A stretch of DNA of 64,000 nt, taken from NCBI RefSeq assembly GCF_016629665.1, contig NZ_JAEPRQ010000002.1:496001-560000 (forward strand), in the 5' to 3' direction. Source of the stretch: Paracoccus caeni. Lineage in GTDB: Bacteria > Pseudomonadota > Alphaproteobacteria > Rhodobacterales > Rhodobacteraceae. The notes beneath the pieces were generated by a model. It saw nothing but the letters and a program-made list of their open reading frames with translations, had not been told where the DNA came from and searched no databases. A program made the position numbers and the translations under genes. This document shows, one piece after another, positions 34,770-42,157 of the stretch. Each line of letters begins with the position of its first letter. Positions within the stretch are counted from its first letter, which is position 1.

Positions 34770-34777
34770 CCACAAAA

Positions 34778-34805
34778 GCCGCAGGGTTTGAAAAAATCCT
34801 GCGGC
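34778..34805. terminator. Weak hairpin after the ABC exporter gene
   Basis: An 8-bp stem (34778-34785 with 34798-34805) with an A-rich loop lies 8 bp after the exporter stop. It lacks a clear T-run on the plus strand, so termination there is uncertain. Confidence 0.4.
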
Positions 34806-34858
34806 AAATCAGGCGGTTTGGGCTAGGTCTTGCAAAAGTCCAGCCAAGTGAGCGCCAG

Positions 34859-35239
34859 ATGCCCGATTCGACCCCTCCCGGTGACCCGACCATCCGCACC
34901 ATCGCCATGCCCGCCGATACCAATCCGGCAGGCGACATCTTTGGCGGCTGGCTGATGAGCCAGATGGACCTTGCCGCAGGGACCGTCGCGGCGCTGACCG
35001 CACGGGGCCGGGCATCGACAGTGGCGGTCGAGGGGATGAAGTTTCACCGCCCGGTCAAGGTCGGGGACGAGGTCTCGCTTTACGCCGATCTAAGCCATGT
35101 CGGACGAAGCTCGATGCGGATCCATGTCGAGGCGTGGCGCAGGCCGCGCGACAGCGACGTCAGCATGCAGGTGACCGAGGCGACCTTCACCTTTGTCGCG
35201 CTGGACGAGAATGGCGCGGCGCGGCCTGTTCGGGGCTGA
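34859..35239 (+). CDS. Acyl-CoA thioesterase (YciA-type hotdog)
   Basis: A 126-residue hotdog thioesterase of the YciA/BACH group, which hydrolyses short- to medium-chain acyl-CoAs. The diagnostic block is IRTIAMPADTNPAGDIFGGW followed by LMSQMDLAAG, where the Asp of the NPAGDIFGG motif is catalytic; VEGMKFHRPVKVGDEVSLYADL follows, and the C-terminal strand ATFTFVALDENG. The ATG at 34859 gives the usual length; longer frames upstream lack homology. A terminator at 35315-35347 ends both this gene and the convergent cold-shock gene. Confidence 0.88.
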   Translation: MPDSTPPGDPTIRTIAMPADTNPAGDIFGGWLMSQMDLAAGTVAALTARGRASTVAVEGMKFHRPVKVGDEVSLYADLSHVGRSSMRIHVEAWRRPRDSDVSMQVTEATFTFVALDENGAARPVRG

Positions 35240-35314
35240 GGCAACCGGGCGGGCGTCGCAATCGGTATTTTTGCAACGAAGAAGCGGCGGGCGTGATCTG
35301 GCCCCAAAACGAAA

Positions 35315-35347
35315 AAGGCCGGGCGAAGCGGATGCTTGCCCGGCCTT
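35315..35347. terminator. Bidirectional intrinsic terminator (thioesterase and cold-shock genes)
   Basis: A perfect 10-bp GC-rich stem (35315-35324 with 35338-35347) has A-runs on its left and Ts on its right. It lies 16 bp beyond the end of the minus-strand cold-shock gene. Confidence 0.85.
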
Positions 35348-35363
35348 TCGGAATGCGAAGCGA

Positions 35364-35570
35364 TCAGGCCAGAGCCAGATTGGTCGCCGATTCGCGGCCG
35401 TCGCGGCCTTTTTCAACGTCGAAGGTCACGGCCTGACCGTCGTTCAGACGGTTGATGCCTGCACGCTCGACTGCCGAGATGTGAACGAAAATGTCACGGC
35501 CGCCGGTTTCCGGGGCGATAAAGCCGTAGCCTTTTTCGGTGTTGAACCATTTCACGGTGCCATTAGCCAT
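35364..35570 (-). CDS. Cold-shock domain protein (CspA family)
   Basis: A 68-residue OB-fold RNA chaperone. RNP1 (NTEKGYGFIAP, residues about 10-20) and RNP2 (RDIFVHISAV, about 25-34) are intact, and the C-terminus GQAVTFDVEKGRDGRESATNL is typical of alphaproteobacterial CspA. It binds single-stranded RNA and helps translation in cold or stationary phase. The ATG has an AGGAG site. The 270-bp region upstream, up to the tRNA, contains no other gene and probably holds a long leader, as is usual for csp genes. Confidence 0.95.
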   Translation of the reverse strand: MANGTVKWFNTEKGYGFIAPETGGRDIFVHISAVERAGINRLNDGQAVTFDVEKGRDGRESATNLALA

Positions 35571-35801
35571 CGTGTCTTCTCCTGATTTGTGCTGTCCGCA
35601 GAATGCGACAGCCCGGCCGGTCAGTTCTCAAAGCAGACTGTGGCAATAAGAGCAGACAGATAGCAGATGGAAGCAACGTAGCACCGATTGGCTAACACGA
35701 TCCCGACCGGCCCGCAAGAGATCGTGAGGTGCGGTGTCAACAATCGGCGGAACCATGAATACGCGAATTTCGGGGTCGTGAATGGATCACCGTTTCACCG
35801 C

Positions 35802-35830
35802 TTGACGCCACCCGGCGCAGCCCATATCAG
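35802..35830 (+). promoter_or_regulatory. Promoter of tRNA-Trp
   Basis: TTGACG (35802-35807) and TATCAG (35825-35830) are separated by 17 nt and lie 11 nt before the first base of the tRNA, as expected for a sigma-70 type tRNA promoter. Confidence 0.7.
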
Positions 35831-35841
35831 AGCCGCACCGC

Positions 35842-35917
35842 AGGGGTATAGCTCAGTTGGTAGAGCATCGGTCTCCAAAACCGAGGGTCGTGGGTTCGAG
35901 TCCCCCTGCCCCTGCCA
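35842..35917 (+). tRNA. tRNA-Trp (anticodon CCA), likely prophage attachment site
   Basis: A 76-nt cloverleaf with encoded CCA end. The 7-bp acceptor stem pairs AGGGGTA with TGCCCCT (one G-T pair); the anticodon loop CTCCAAA gives CCA for Trp; the T-loop is TTCGAGT and the discriminator base is G. The T stem has one mismatch at its second pair. The phage integrase gene ends 71 bp beyond and points towards it, a standard sign that the tRNA 3' end was the integration target. The tRNA itself is complete. Confidence 0.95.
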
Positions 35918-35987
35918 TTGATAACATTGAATTATTTCGACTCGCGCCACCGAACAGCTATGGGCAGTTGGGAGCGCAGTTGGGAAT

Positions 35988-37031
35988 TTATGTTCTCGAT
36001 TCGTGTTGAACACGCTTCATCATCGCGCTTTCTGCCAGTCCGCCATCGCGCTTCAGATAGTGCGCATCGAGGATCATCTCGACATCCTTGAGGGAGTGGC
36101 CGGTGATCGTCGCAATCTCGGCTGTGCTGCATCCCGCAAGGGCTAATCGAGTCACCGATGTGCCCCGTGTGTCGTGGAATGTCGGCCCCTTGATTCCCGG
36201 GCCGATGATCCCCGCGGCAACGCAGGCCTTGCGCCACGTGGTCCTGAAGCCGTCTCCGGTCCAGGGCTTACCCTCTTCGTTGGTCATGATCGTCACGGCC
36301 CGCTTGGGCGTGCTGTCCAGAACATCCTTCAGCGGTGCGCCGATCGGGATAGTTACCCGCCGCCCACCTTTGTTCTGGCGTAGCCGGATATGAGTGCCGT
36401 CATAGGCCTTCCATGTGAGCCTAAGCAGGTCGCCCTGACGCTGCCCAGTCCATACCCCGAGCATGTATCCAAGCCAGACGCGTTTGGGTGCGACCTCTTT
36501 CAGGGCCGTTTCTGCGTCAGTATCCCAGATGATTTCGGCGCGCCCGGATTTGTAGAGCTTGCCCGGTTTCTCGCAGGGATTGCAGGTGATGCGGCCCCGG
36601 TCCTTCGCCCAAGCAAGAATCGCCGCCATTGTCGCGAAGATATAATCCGCCTGCCTCCGAGATGTTTTCGCCATACCGTCGCGCCAGTCTAGCATATCGC
36701 CTCGAGTGGCAGGATCCGGCAGCGCCACCAATGGCAGTGTGCCGTACTTGCCTTCGATCGCGCGAATATTGCGGATGTAATCCTTCTTGGTCCGGTCGGC
36801 CAAGTCGATGAACTTCGGGCTGTCCTGATAGGCATTGATGATTGCCTGCAACGTGCCCTCTCGCGGCGGCACTCGTTGCCTGGTCGCTTTGTTATAGGCG
36901 TCCATAAATGCAGCGTCGCCGGGTTTGCCCGGCAGCCGGGGCCCGCCCTTCCATGCATAGAAGTAGGTTACCCGCGACCCGTCGGCCAGCCTCTTGCTGA
37001 CGCGATTAATGCCCTTTAGCCGCACGTGCAT
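35988..37031 (-). CDS. Tyrosine-family phage integrase
   Basis: A 347-residue site-specific recombinase. The catalytic residues are Arg198 (WTGQRQGDLL), His286 and Arg289 (FHDTRGTS), His312 (ITGHSL) and Tyr325 (DAHYLKR), all in the expected order and spacing. A SAM-like core-binding domain lies at about 60-145. The start at 37031 is preferred because MHVRLKGINRV is a typical phage integrase start; an alternative start at 37091 would add 20 residues and overlap the small gene upstream further. It is the last gene of the leftward operon, directed at tRNA-Trp, and catalyses integration and excision. Confidence 0.93.
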   Translation of the reverse strand: MHVRLKGINRVSKRLADGSRVTYFYAWKGGPRLPGKPGDAAFMDAYNKATRQRVPPREGTLQAIINAYQDSPKFIDLADRTKKDYIRNIRAIEGKYGTLPLVALPDPATRGDMLDWRDGMAKTSRRQADYIFATMAAILAWAKDRGRITCNPCEKPGKLYKSGRAEIIWDTDAETALKEVAPKRVWLGYMLGVWTGQRQGDLLRLTWKAYDGTHIRLRQNKGGRRVTIPIGAPLKDVLDSTPKRAVTIMTNEEGKPWTGDGFRTTWRKACVAAGIIGPGIKGPTFHDTRGTSVTRLALAGCSTAEIATITGHSLKDVEMILDAHYLKRDGGLAESAMMKRVQHESRT

Positions 37032-37215
37032 CCTGTTCTGCCTTCCACTTTTGGAACGGCGTAAGGTTATCCGATTCCCCGGAACTGTCATGGTGGATTA
37101 TGATTGTGCCATTGGGCTCGATCAGCGTCCGTGTAATCGGCAGACCGCAGGCCTGCGCTCCCTTGATCGCGCGAGACACATCCGCCTGCGTGAAGCTCGA
37201 TTTCCTGTTGGCCAT
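37006..37215 (-). CDS. Small phage protein, possible excisionase-position gene
   Basis: A 69-residue basic/polar protein (MANRKSSFTQADVSRAIKGA at the N-terminus) whose first part, FTQADVSRAIKGAQACGLPI, recurs in phage proteins encoded just before integrases. Its stop overlaps the integrase start by 26 bp, so the two are translationally coupled. The position fits a recombination directionality factor, but the sequence is not a recognised excisionase family member, and the role is inferred from position only. Confidence 0.7.
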   Translation of the reverse strand: MANRKSSFTQADVSRAIKGAQACGLPITRTLIEPNGTIIIHHDSSGESDNLTPFQKWKAEQDARAAKGH

Positions 37216-37478
37216 CAGAAAAGCTCCCTTTGATCCTCGGCAATTGCCGCCGTCTGTGCGACCCCTGCCCTCTCCATCCACTGGCCGAATGCGCCGGCGA
37301 GCGCGGCTTTTGCCGCCTCGGCAGACTTCGCCTCGCCGCGCTGTTCGGTGACGTAACACCACCACGTCGCCCGGCCGTCCCCGAGGGGATAGACCGCGCC
37401 GATCTTCGCAGCACGGCTGAGGGCATGGATTCGCCCGGTCGGGGGCTCAGGCTGGTCGAAGATCAGGTGCGCAATCAT
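37215..37478 (-). CDS. Hypothetical phage protein
   Basis: An 87-residue protein not recognised at family level. It has a strand-rich first half (GAVYPLGDGRATWWCYV) and an alanine-rich helix (KSAEAAKAALAGAFGQWMERAG). It shares one base with the next gene downstream and overlaps the methyltransferase gene upstream by 4 bp, so it is clearly part of the coupled leftward operon. Such small proteins are frequent next to phage methyltransferases; no function can be assigned. Confidence 0.7.
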   Translation of the reverse strand: MIAHLIFDQPEPPTGRIHALSRAAKIGAVYPLGDGRATWWCYVTEQRGEAKSAEAAKAALAGAFGQWMERAGVAQTAAIAEDQRELF

Positions 37479-38080
37479 AACGCGATCTCGAATTTATCGG
37501 TCTGGTTGCCCCAGATATCGCGGCCTTCCCACGGCTCGCGCGCGAACAGCTCGCATCCCCAGACTTCAGGCAGCAACTTGTCGATCATCTGCCGCATCTC
37601 GGGTGGTTTGCGGCTATGCTCGCGGCGGATACCTTCGATCGCATCAGGGATTGCCTCGGGCGCAACGATCAGGTTGCGCTGGCCCTTGTCCCTAATTTTG
37701 GGCTGGCCGATTTTGCCGACGATGAACGGCTCGGTTGCGGAACGCAGGCAATAGCCGGTGCCCATGTTTACGTTCCAGTGCCGGGTCCGTTTGGTCCAGC
37801 TGCCACCTGTCACGTATTTGAAGTCCCACGCCCTCATGACCTCCAGCGCCGCTGGCAGATGCGGCCACGTCGACCACATGAACAGCAGGCAATCTGGTCC
37901 GGCCAGATGCGCCACCGGCAACGCTGCGATCGCCTCGGTCGGCATGGTGGCATATTGTGCCTCGGGGGATTTTGCATAGCCCGCGTCGGAACGCATCTCA
38001 TAGGCCCACGGTGGGTCCGCAAGGATTACGCCATATTTCATCTGGGTTAGGTTGGTGAAGGGCCAGTCATCGTGGATCAT
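37475..38080 (-). CDS. MT-A70 family adenine-N6 methyltransferase
   Basis: A 201-residue methyltransferase with the catalytic DPPW motif in VILADPPWAYEM (residues 22-25) and the later blocks CLLFMWSTWPHL and NMGTGYCLRSATEPFIVGK, typical of the MT-A70 (beta-class-like) family that methylates adenine N6. In phages these enzymes may protect DNA from host restriction or affect packaging and gene timing. It overlaps its upstream HNH gene and downstream gene by 4 bp each, consistent with coordinated expression in the early operon. No cognate restriction endonuclease beyond the HNH protein is present. Confidence 0.9.
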   Translation of the reverse strand: MIHDDWPFTNLTQMKYGVILADPPWAYEMRSDAGYAKSPEAQYATMPTEAIAALPVAHLAGPDCLLFMWSTWPHLPAALEVMRAWDFKYVTGGSWTKRTRHWNVNMGTGYCLRSATEPFIVGKIGQPKIRDKGQRNLIVAPEAIPDAIEGIRREHSRKPPEMRQMIDKLLPEVWGCELFAREPWEGRDIWGNQTDKFEIAL

Positions 38081-38718
38081 CGCTTGCCCTTTCGGGTTTC
38101 GCGAACCCTGTGCTCCAGCTTGGTGACCGCCATAATCGTCGGCTTCAGCTCATCCGGGGCGGCATCGTAATTCCGTCCGAAGCGCCCGTTCAGGCGAGGC
38201 AGCATCGCTTGCGGGATCAGTTCCCAGTTTGATGGGTCGCAGTTTATCTTGTTGCCGTCCAAGCACTTCAGCACGTGCCCCGGGGGGATCGGCCCGTTTG
38301 CCTTCTCCCAAAGATAGCGGTGCTTGTGGACAGGTCTGGTCGCAGCGCCTGTCCAGGGATTGGTTTCATCGACGATCATCACGACATAGCCGTCCTTGCT
38401 GTCGATCCGCTCATGACCGGCGCCGCGATGGTTGTGCGGCATGTTTCCGGGCTTGAAGGCGGTGGCGAGACACTTCGCCTTGACTTCAGGCGCCATAGGC
38501 TTGCCCTTGTTCAGCGGCACCTGACCCTTGGCAAAACACCCGGTGCGTCCAGTCATCCAGCCCCTCCGTTTGCAGAGCGCCTTGAAGTTGTTGAGCGACA
38601 CGTCATCACGTTCGAAGCGGGCGCAGAACATGGCATGCAGTTCTCGGCGCGGCATTTCCTTGCGCGCTTCGATCCACGACAACTCATCGTCGTGATACGT
38701 GATCGCCCGGCCCTTCAC
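38077..38718 (-). CDS. HNH endonuclease
   Basis: A 213-residue protein with an HNH nuclease domain in its middle: RPVHKHRYLWEKANGPIPPG, then HVLKCLDGNKINCDPSNWELI, which matches the HNH_3 type seen in phage homing or packaging nucleases. An N-terminal segment (SWIEARKEMPRRELHAMFCARF) looks like a small helix-turn-helix. The start is GTG at 38718 overlapping the upstream stop. It is encoded immediately before the MT-A70 methyltransferase; a restriction-modification-like pairing is possible but unproven. A free-standing homing role is the alternative. Confidence 0.85.
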   Translation of the reverse strand: MKGRAITYHDDELSWIEARKEMPRRELHAMFCARFERDDVSLNNFKALCKRRGWMTGRTGCFAKGQVPLNKGKPMAPEVKAKCLATAFKPGNMPHNHRGAGHERIDSKDGYVVMIVDETNPWTGAATRPVHKHRYLWEKANGPIPPGHVLKCLDGNKINCDPSNWELIPQAMLPRLNGRFGRNYDAAPDELKPTIMAVTKLEHRVRETRKGKR

Positions 38719-38957
38719 TCTGGTTTCGCCAGCATTGGCAGATGGTTCAGAAAGCGATCGCCATGGTCAGCGACCAGCTTGCATGCGCGCAAAGACAGAT
38801 CGGCGTTGCGCATGATCTGATCCGAGATTGACACGATGGCATCCGCACGCTTGGCCTCTTGTTCGATCTGCTCCAGGGACAGCCCCTCATCCGAGAGGCG
38901 CTCGAGCTGCGCGAACAGATGATTGTTCAGATCGGTGAGCTTGTTTTTCATCTTCAT
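38715..38957 (-). CDS. Small helical phage protein
   Basis: An 80-residue, mostly helical protein (LFAQLERLSDEGLSLEQIEQEAKR, then IVSISDQIMRNADLSLRACKLVADHG). Similar small proteins with an ADAIVSISDQI-like helix precede HNH genes in other proviruses; function unknown. ATG codons at 38957 and 38951 are possible; the second has better spacing to AAGGA. It overlaps the HNH gene by 4 bp. The 104 bp upstream (38958-39061) contain no gene. Confidence 0.7.
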   Translation of the reverse strand: MKMKNKLTDLNNHLFAQLERLSDEGLSLEQIEQEAKRADAIVSISDQIMRNADLSLRACKLVADHGDRFLNHLPMLAKPE

Positions 38958-39061
38958 ATTCCTTGCGTTTTCCTAAGCCGGCGCATGCGGGCGACCCCGT
39001 TCCGTTAGTCGCTAGAGAGCGCTGATGCGCGGAATCGATCAGCTGGATGAGCCGCGGGCCA

Positions 39062-39424
39062 TCAGCACCACCCCGACTTGTCTTTGCCACGCAGGCGTTC
39101 GGCATCCGCAGTTGCCTCCGGCAGCAGCTTGAACAGCAGCAGCACCGCCAGCGCCGCGCACATCGCAACCAGCGATTCCGGCACTGACACAGGCATGAGC
39201 TGGACCGCCGCCGGTGTCTCGTTGATCAGTTGGCCGTCGCCGGGGAAGATGAACCGCAGCAGCTCGAGCGGATCAACGTGATCGGTGCCGTAGAAAACCG
39301 GCGGCATCTTCCCGGTCATCGGCGTGTCGTCGATCGCGCAAGCGCTGGCCGTGTCCATCACCGGCCGAAAGCCGGTACCGGGGATCCAACAGGGATAATT
39401 CGGGGTGCAGATCAGGGGCGTCAT
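39062..39424 (-). CDS. Hypothetical phage protein with one membrane segment
   Basis: A 120-residue protein of unknown function. Its first half is polar with three cysteines; near residues 80-100 a hydrophobic stretch (ESLVAMCAALAVLLLFKLL) predicts one membrane helix, followed by a short charged tail. It starts in a 4-bp overlap with the upstream small gene, so it belongs to the leftward operon. No homology recognised. Confidence 0.65.
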   Translation of the reverse strand: MTPLICTPNYPCWIPGTGFRPVMDTASACAIDDTPMTGKMPPVFYGTDHVDPLELLRFIFPGDGQLINETPAAVQLMPVSVPESLVAMCAALAVLLLFKLLPEATADAERLRGKDKSGWC

Positions 39425-39588
39425 GGCGCACCCTGCTCATCAAGGTGTGCATTGATCTGCGCAATCGCCTCTTCGACCGTGTTTGCCTCGCCATGCCCTT
39501 CGGTTTCGTCATTGAACCAGACGAACGGCGTACTGGGCACGTCGAGCCGTACGATCTCGACCCCACGATGAACGATCGGCGCGTTCAT
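39421..39588 (-). CDS. Small acidic hypothetical phage protein
   Basis: A 55-residue protein starting MNAPIVHRGVEIVRL and ending in an acidic helix (NTVEEAIAQINAHLDEQ). It overlaps both neighbours by 4 bp (ATGA), which is the main reason to accept such a short gene. Function not recognisable. Confidence 0.7.
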   Translation of the reverse strand: MNAPIVHRGVEIVRLDVPSTPFVWFNDETEGHGEANTVEEAIAQINAHLDEQGAP

Positions 39589-39752
39589 AGAAGCACCCAG
39601 AGAGCGGCGATGGTGGCAACGGTCGCTACAATCGCCATCAGGACATCGCGCCCGCGCGTCGATTGCAGCGGCGTCGGCTCGACGAAATCATAGACCGGCA
39701 CATCGATTGGATGGGCGGGCTGTTCGGGGGGAAGGTTTTCGTGACGGGTCAT
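39585..39752 (-). CDS. Small phage protein with C-terminal membrane helix
   Basis: A 55-residue protein: a proline-rich start (MTRHENLPPEQPAHP), then a C-terminal hydrophobic helix (VLMAIVATVATIAALWVLL). The stop overlaps the next ATG by 4 bp. It resembles tail-anchored small early phage proteins in layout only. The 112 bp upstream before the DUF2303 gene hold no gene. Confidence 0.65.
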   Translation of the reverse strand: MTRHENLPPEQPAHPIDVPVYDFVEPTPLQSTRGRDVLMAIVATVATIAALWVLL

Positions 39753-39864
39753 CGGCCTGTACTTTGAAGGGATGGCCGGGGCGCGGGAGGTGACAACTCG
39801 GGACAGCCTTTCATCAGCTGATGCGCCCCGGCACCGGCGCGACCACCGCGCCGGGTCTCTGTGG

Positions 39865-40848
39865 TCAGGCCGCGCCGATTTCGGGCACGCCCATCATCAA
39901 GGGAACTGAGGTGCGCTCATGTGCGCTGCGCATCGCCTCTCGCGCGGCATCGCGGAGGGCAACGTCGGGGTTGTAGAGTGTGACGATGAATTTCACCTCT
40001 GACCCAGCCTTGCGGTAGCGGAACCGCGCAGCCAGCCGATACAGCGCGCCTTCCTCGAAAACAGGGATTGCGATCATGAACAGGTTGGGCAGTTTTAAAG
40101 GTTGCCCATCGGGATCGCGATGCTCGGTGAGGAACTGGACATGTGCTTCGCCGGTGTCCCGGTTGGTCGAGACATTCAGATGCCCAACCTCATGCGCCTT
40201 GAATTCACGAGAAAGCATGTTCAGCGCCGCATACTGACCGAAGCGACCTTGCACCTTTGCCGCGATCTCGATCATGCGGATTTCCCACTGTTCGGCAGAA
40301 TCCGTGTTGTTGCCGAGCAGTGCGGGCGTAGGATCAAGAAAATCCTTGGCGTTCTCTTCGATGAACTCGCCAAAAACATCCTTGTCCAATGCTTTTCCGC
40401 TGATCGCGGTCCAGCGCTTCCACTCTTCTGATACCGGGAAGTGGTAGGTGCCCGTATGGCGACCGTAGCTGGCCGTCGGATCGCCATTCAGAGGATCGAC
40501 CGTAGACGCGCCCTCGCCGTGATAGTCGATCACCGTCGTCAGTTTCGGTGTCGGTGTGATCTGTCCGAACAATGCAGTTGCGTCGCTCTTAAATCGGTTG
40601 GTCCAGTCGATCAGGCTGTCGAGATCGTGGAGCGTTGCCTTGCCCGTGCGCTGCAGCGGCACAAGCGCCTCTCGCGCGTCGCGATGTTGCTTGGTTAGAT
40701 CGTGGAGCTTGATGCCCTCAGGGGCGGCGATGATATACGGGACTTGCGGCTTTTCGTCGCTCGGTGTCTCGACATACTGGAAATCACCAACGCGACCGAG
40801 CTCGGCAATGATGGTTTCTGCGATATTCTTGGGTGCTTCGGTTGTCAC
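39865..40848 (-). CDS. DUF2303 family phage protein
   Basis: A 327-residue protein of the DUF2303 (YfdQ-like) family, common in the early operons of tailed phages. Typical are PYIIAAPEGIKLHDLTKQ, LTTVIDYHGEGASTVDP, ALLGNNTDSAEQWEIR-like middle and SREFKAHEVGHLNVSTNRDTGEAHVQF. The family function is unknown; association with recombination or replication functions is often noted from context. The GTG start at 40848 has an AAGGAG site 8 nt away. It follows a 123-residue gene with a 12-bp gap. Confidence 0.85.
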   Translation of the reverse strand: MTTEAPKNIAETIIAELGRVGDFQYVETPSDEKPQVPYIIAAPEGIKLHDLTKQHRDAREALVPLQRTGKATLHDLDSLIDWTNRFKSDATALFGQITPTPKLTTVIDYHGEGASTVDPLNGDPTASYGRHTGTYHFPVSEEWKRWTAISGKALDKDVFGEFIEENAKDFLDPTPALLGNNTDSAEQWEIRMIEIAAKVQGRFGQYAALNMLSREFKAHEVGHLNVSTNRDTGEAHVQFLTEHRDPDGQPLKLPNLFMIAIPVFEEGALYRLAARFRYRKAGSEVKFIVTLYNPDVALRDAAREAMRSAHERTSVPLMMGVPEIGAA

Positions 40849-40860
40849 TGTCGTTTCTCC

Positions 40861-41232
40861 TTACTCGGCGGTGCGCAGTTCGCGCTTTCCGCCCACATCG
40901 CGGATCTCCATCCGGCTTTGTGCGGGGTTGTGGGTGGTCAGGGCGCCGCTGCCGGTGATCCAGCCAACAGCTTTGTGCTTAGGCGGCTTCGGGCCGACGA
41001 TCTTGTCTTCGATCGACATCTCGACCTGACCAAACCGATCCAGTTTCATGTCGATGGTGATCGTGATTTTGCCCTTCGCGCCGGTCGCGAAATCCTGCGC
41101 GAACTGGCGCATCTCGACGTGGTTAGCCTCGATCCGTTCGAGCAGATCGGGGAGGTAATCGCCGTTGTCGGCGAGAGACAGCATCTGATCGAGGCTGCGA
41201 AGTTCGGGCGGACGTCCGGCTGTATCGTCCAT
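40861..41232 (-). CDS. Hypothetical early phage protein
   Basis: A 123-residue protein, second in the leftward operon. The ATG at 41232 has an AAAGGAAC site; the longer frame upstream contains the promoter region and is rejected. Helical N-terminus (SLDQMLSLADNGDYLPDLLERI) then a beta-rich part (GKITITIDMKLDRFGQVEMSIED). It resembles small phage proteins paired with DUF2303; no function is known. Confidence 0.72.
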   Translation of the reverse strand: MDDTAGRPPELRSLDQMLSLADNGDYLPDLLERIEANHVEMRQFAQDFATGAKGKITITIDMKLDRFGQVEMSIEDKIVGPKPPKHKAVGWITGSGALTTHNPAQSRMEIRDVGGKRELRTAE

Positions 41233-41348
41233 GATTGTTCCTTTCGGTAAAAAGAGAAAAAGCCCGCGACCTACAGGCGACTGAGAGGTCGCGGGCCAGT
41301 TGGGGTGCGATGCAGGAAACGGCACCCTTGCTGGCAGCACGAGGCGAG

Positions 41349-41483
41349 CTACCAGCCCACAGCGGTGCGCAGTGCGCTGCCGCCGATCTGAATGGCATGG
41401 GCCGCGAAGGACGGCGCGGTGTTGATAACGACCGTGATCAGCGCGAGCTGGGCGGCCCGAAGACAAATGATCTGTGAAGACAC
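41349..41483 (-). CDS. Small hydrophobic early phage protein (GTG start)
   Basis: A 44-residue protein starting at GTG 41483, preceded by a perfect AAGGAGG ribosome site. It has one hydrophobic stretch (LRAAQLALITVVINTAPSFA) and a small glycine-rich end. It is the first gene after the leftward promoter. Its size and hydrophobicity resemble early membrane proteins of temperate phages such as superinfection or lysogeny modulators, but no homology is recognised. Confidence 0.55.
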   Translation of the reverse strand: MSSQIICLRAAQLALITVVINTAPSFAAHAIQIGGSALRTAVGW

Positions 41484-41520
41484 GACAGAAAGCCCTCCTT
41501 TCGCTCGTTTCGATACGAAC

Positions 41521-41572
41521 TCATAACTTCGCAATATGCGTGGCGTCAAGATAAATACTTCGCATATTGCGT
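41521..41572 (-). promoter_or_regulatory. Leftward early promoter with two operators
   Basis: On the minus strand, TTGACG (41549-41544) and TTATGA (41526-41521) have a 17-nt spacer. A near-palindromic operator (core cgcaatatgcg, about 41530-41540) lies inside the spacer, and a second copy, inverted, lies just upstream at 41561-41571. This is the promoter of the long leftward operon, predicted to be shut by the XRE repressor. Confidence 0.8.
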
Positions 41573-41668
41573 AGCCTTGTGGTGAAGACGCGATTCGCGG
41601 CTCCTGCCACTGGCCTTGGTCAGTGCGTAAGACTGGGTCACGCGGAAGGAGTTGACGGACAACCAAGG

Positions 41669-41677
41669 TTATCCACA
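41669..41677. promoter_or_regulatory. Consensus DnaA box
   Basis: TTATCCACA, an exact match to the DnaA box consensus TTATNCACA, lies between the leftward promoter and the repressor gene. A single box is weak evidence for an origin. Confidence 0.45.
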
Positions 41678-41777
41678 GATTCGCCGTGCGATGAAGTTGG
41701 GGGTGTCAAGTCAAGGCGTTGCCTGCGGCGCGATGTTCCGCTTACGTTCGCCTAAAGGTTGCTGCTGGGAGGGAACT

Positions 41778-41948
41778 ATGACTGACGAGAGGCTACTTGA
41801 AGCAATGAAGGCCGCGCGGGCGGAAACAGGTTTGCCGCTCGACTTCTGGGCGGATTTAACAGACGGCCTCCCCTATAGCTTTGCCACGATCCTATGCGGG
41901 AGATCGTCTATTTTCCCGAAATACATGAACTCAAGGGTGAGCCCATGA
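41778..41948 (+). CDS. Small hypothetical phage protein in the immunity region
   Basis: A 56-residue protein (MTDERLLEAMKAARAETGLP at the N-terminus) with a GGGAGGGAAC ribosome site before the ATG. It ends with its 3' 76 bp antisense to the repressor gene. LDFWADLTDGLPYSFATILCG has no recognised family. The coding call rests on its start signals and composition only. Confidence 0.45.
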   Translation: MTDERLLEAMKAARAETGLPLDFWADLTDGLPYSFATILCGRSSIFPKYMNSRVSP

Positions 41949-42133
41949 GCCTTCCGTATCTTCTTTGCCGCTTCGAGGCTAAGCGGACGAATGGCGTTTT
42001 CGAAGGGGCCGTATGTGTTTTCACTCATGCCCGCACGCTCCGCGAATGACCGCTTTGTGAGTTCAAGCGCCTCGCGAGCCGCCTTAAGGCGTGCTGCCAC
42101 AGCGTTTATGTCGTCGCCCAACTCTTCAAGCAT
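41873..42133 (-). CDS. XRE-family prophage repressor
   Basis: An 86-residue single-domain helix-turn-helix protein. The HTH (about residues 14-70) includes ARLKAAREALELTKRSFAERAGMS, then ENTYGPFENAIRPLSLEAAKKI. It lacks the C-terminal LexA/S24 protease domain that lets many repressors respond to RecA, so induction must work differently, or through an antirepressor. Its promoter has an operator between -35 and -10, implying autoregulation. It is divergent from a Cro-like gene, the usual arrangement for a lysogeny switch. Confidence 0.85.
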   Translation of the reverse strand: MLEELGDDINAVAARLKAAREALELTKRSFAERAGMSENTYGPFENAIRPLSLEAAKKIRKAHGLTLEFMYFGKIDDLPHRIVAKL

Positions 42134-42157
42134 TTGGTGCCCTCTCTCACAGGGCGG

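Noticed and set aside
35688-35921. A 77-codon frame over the tRNA-Trp region
   Set aside because: It runs through a tRNA gene and its promoter and has no coding features.
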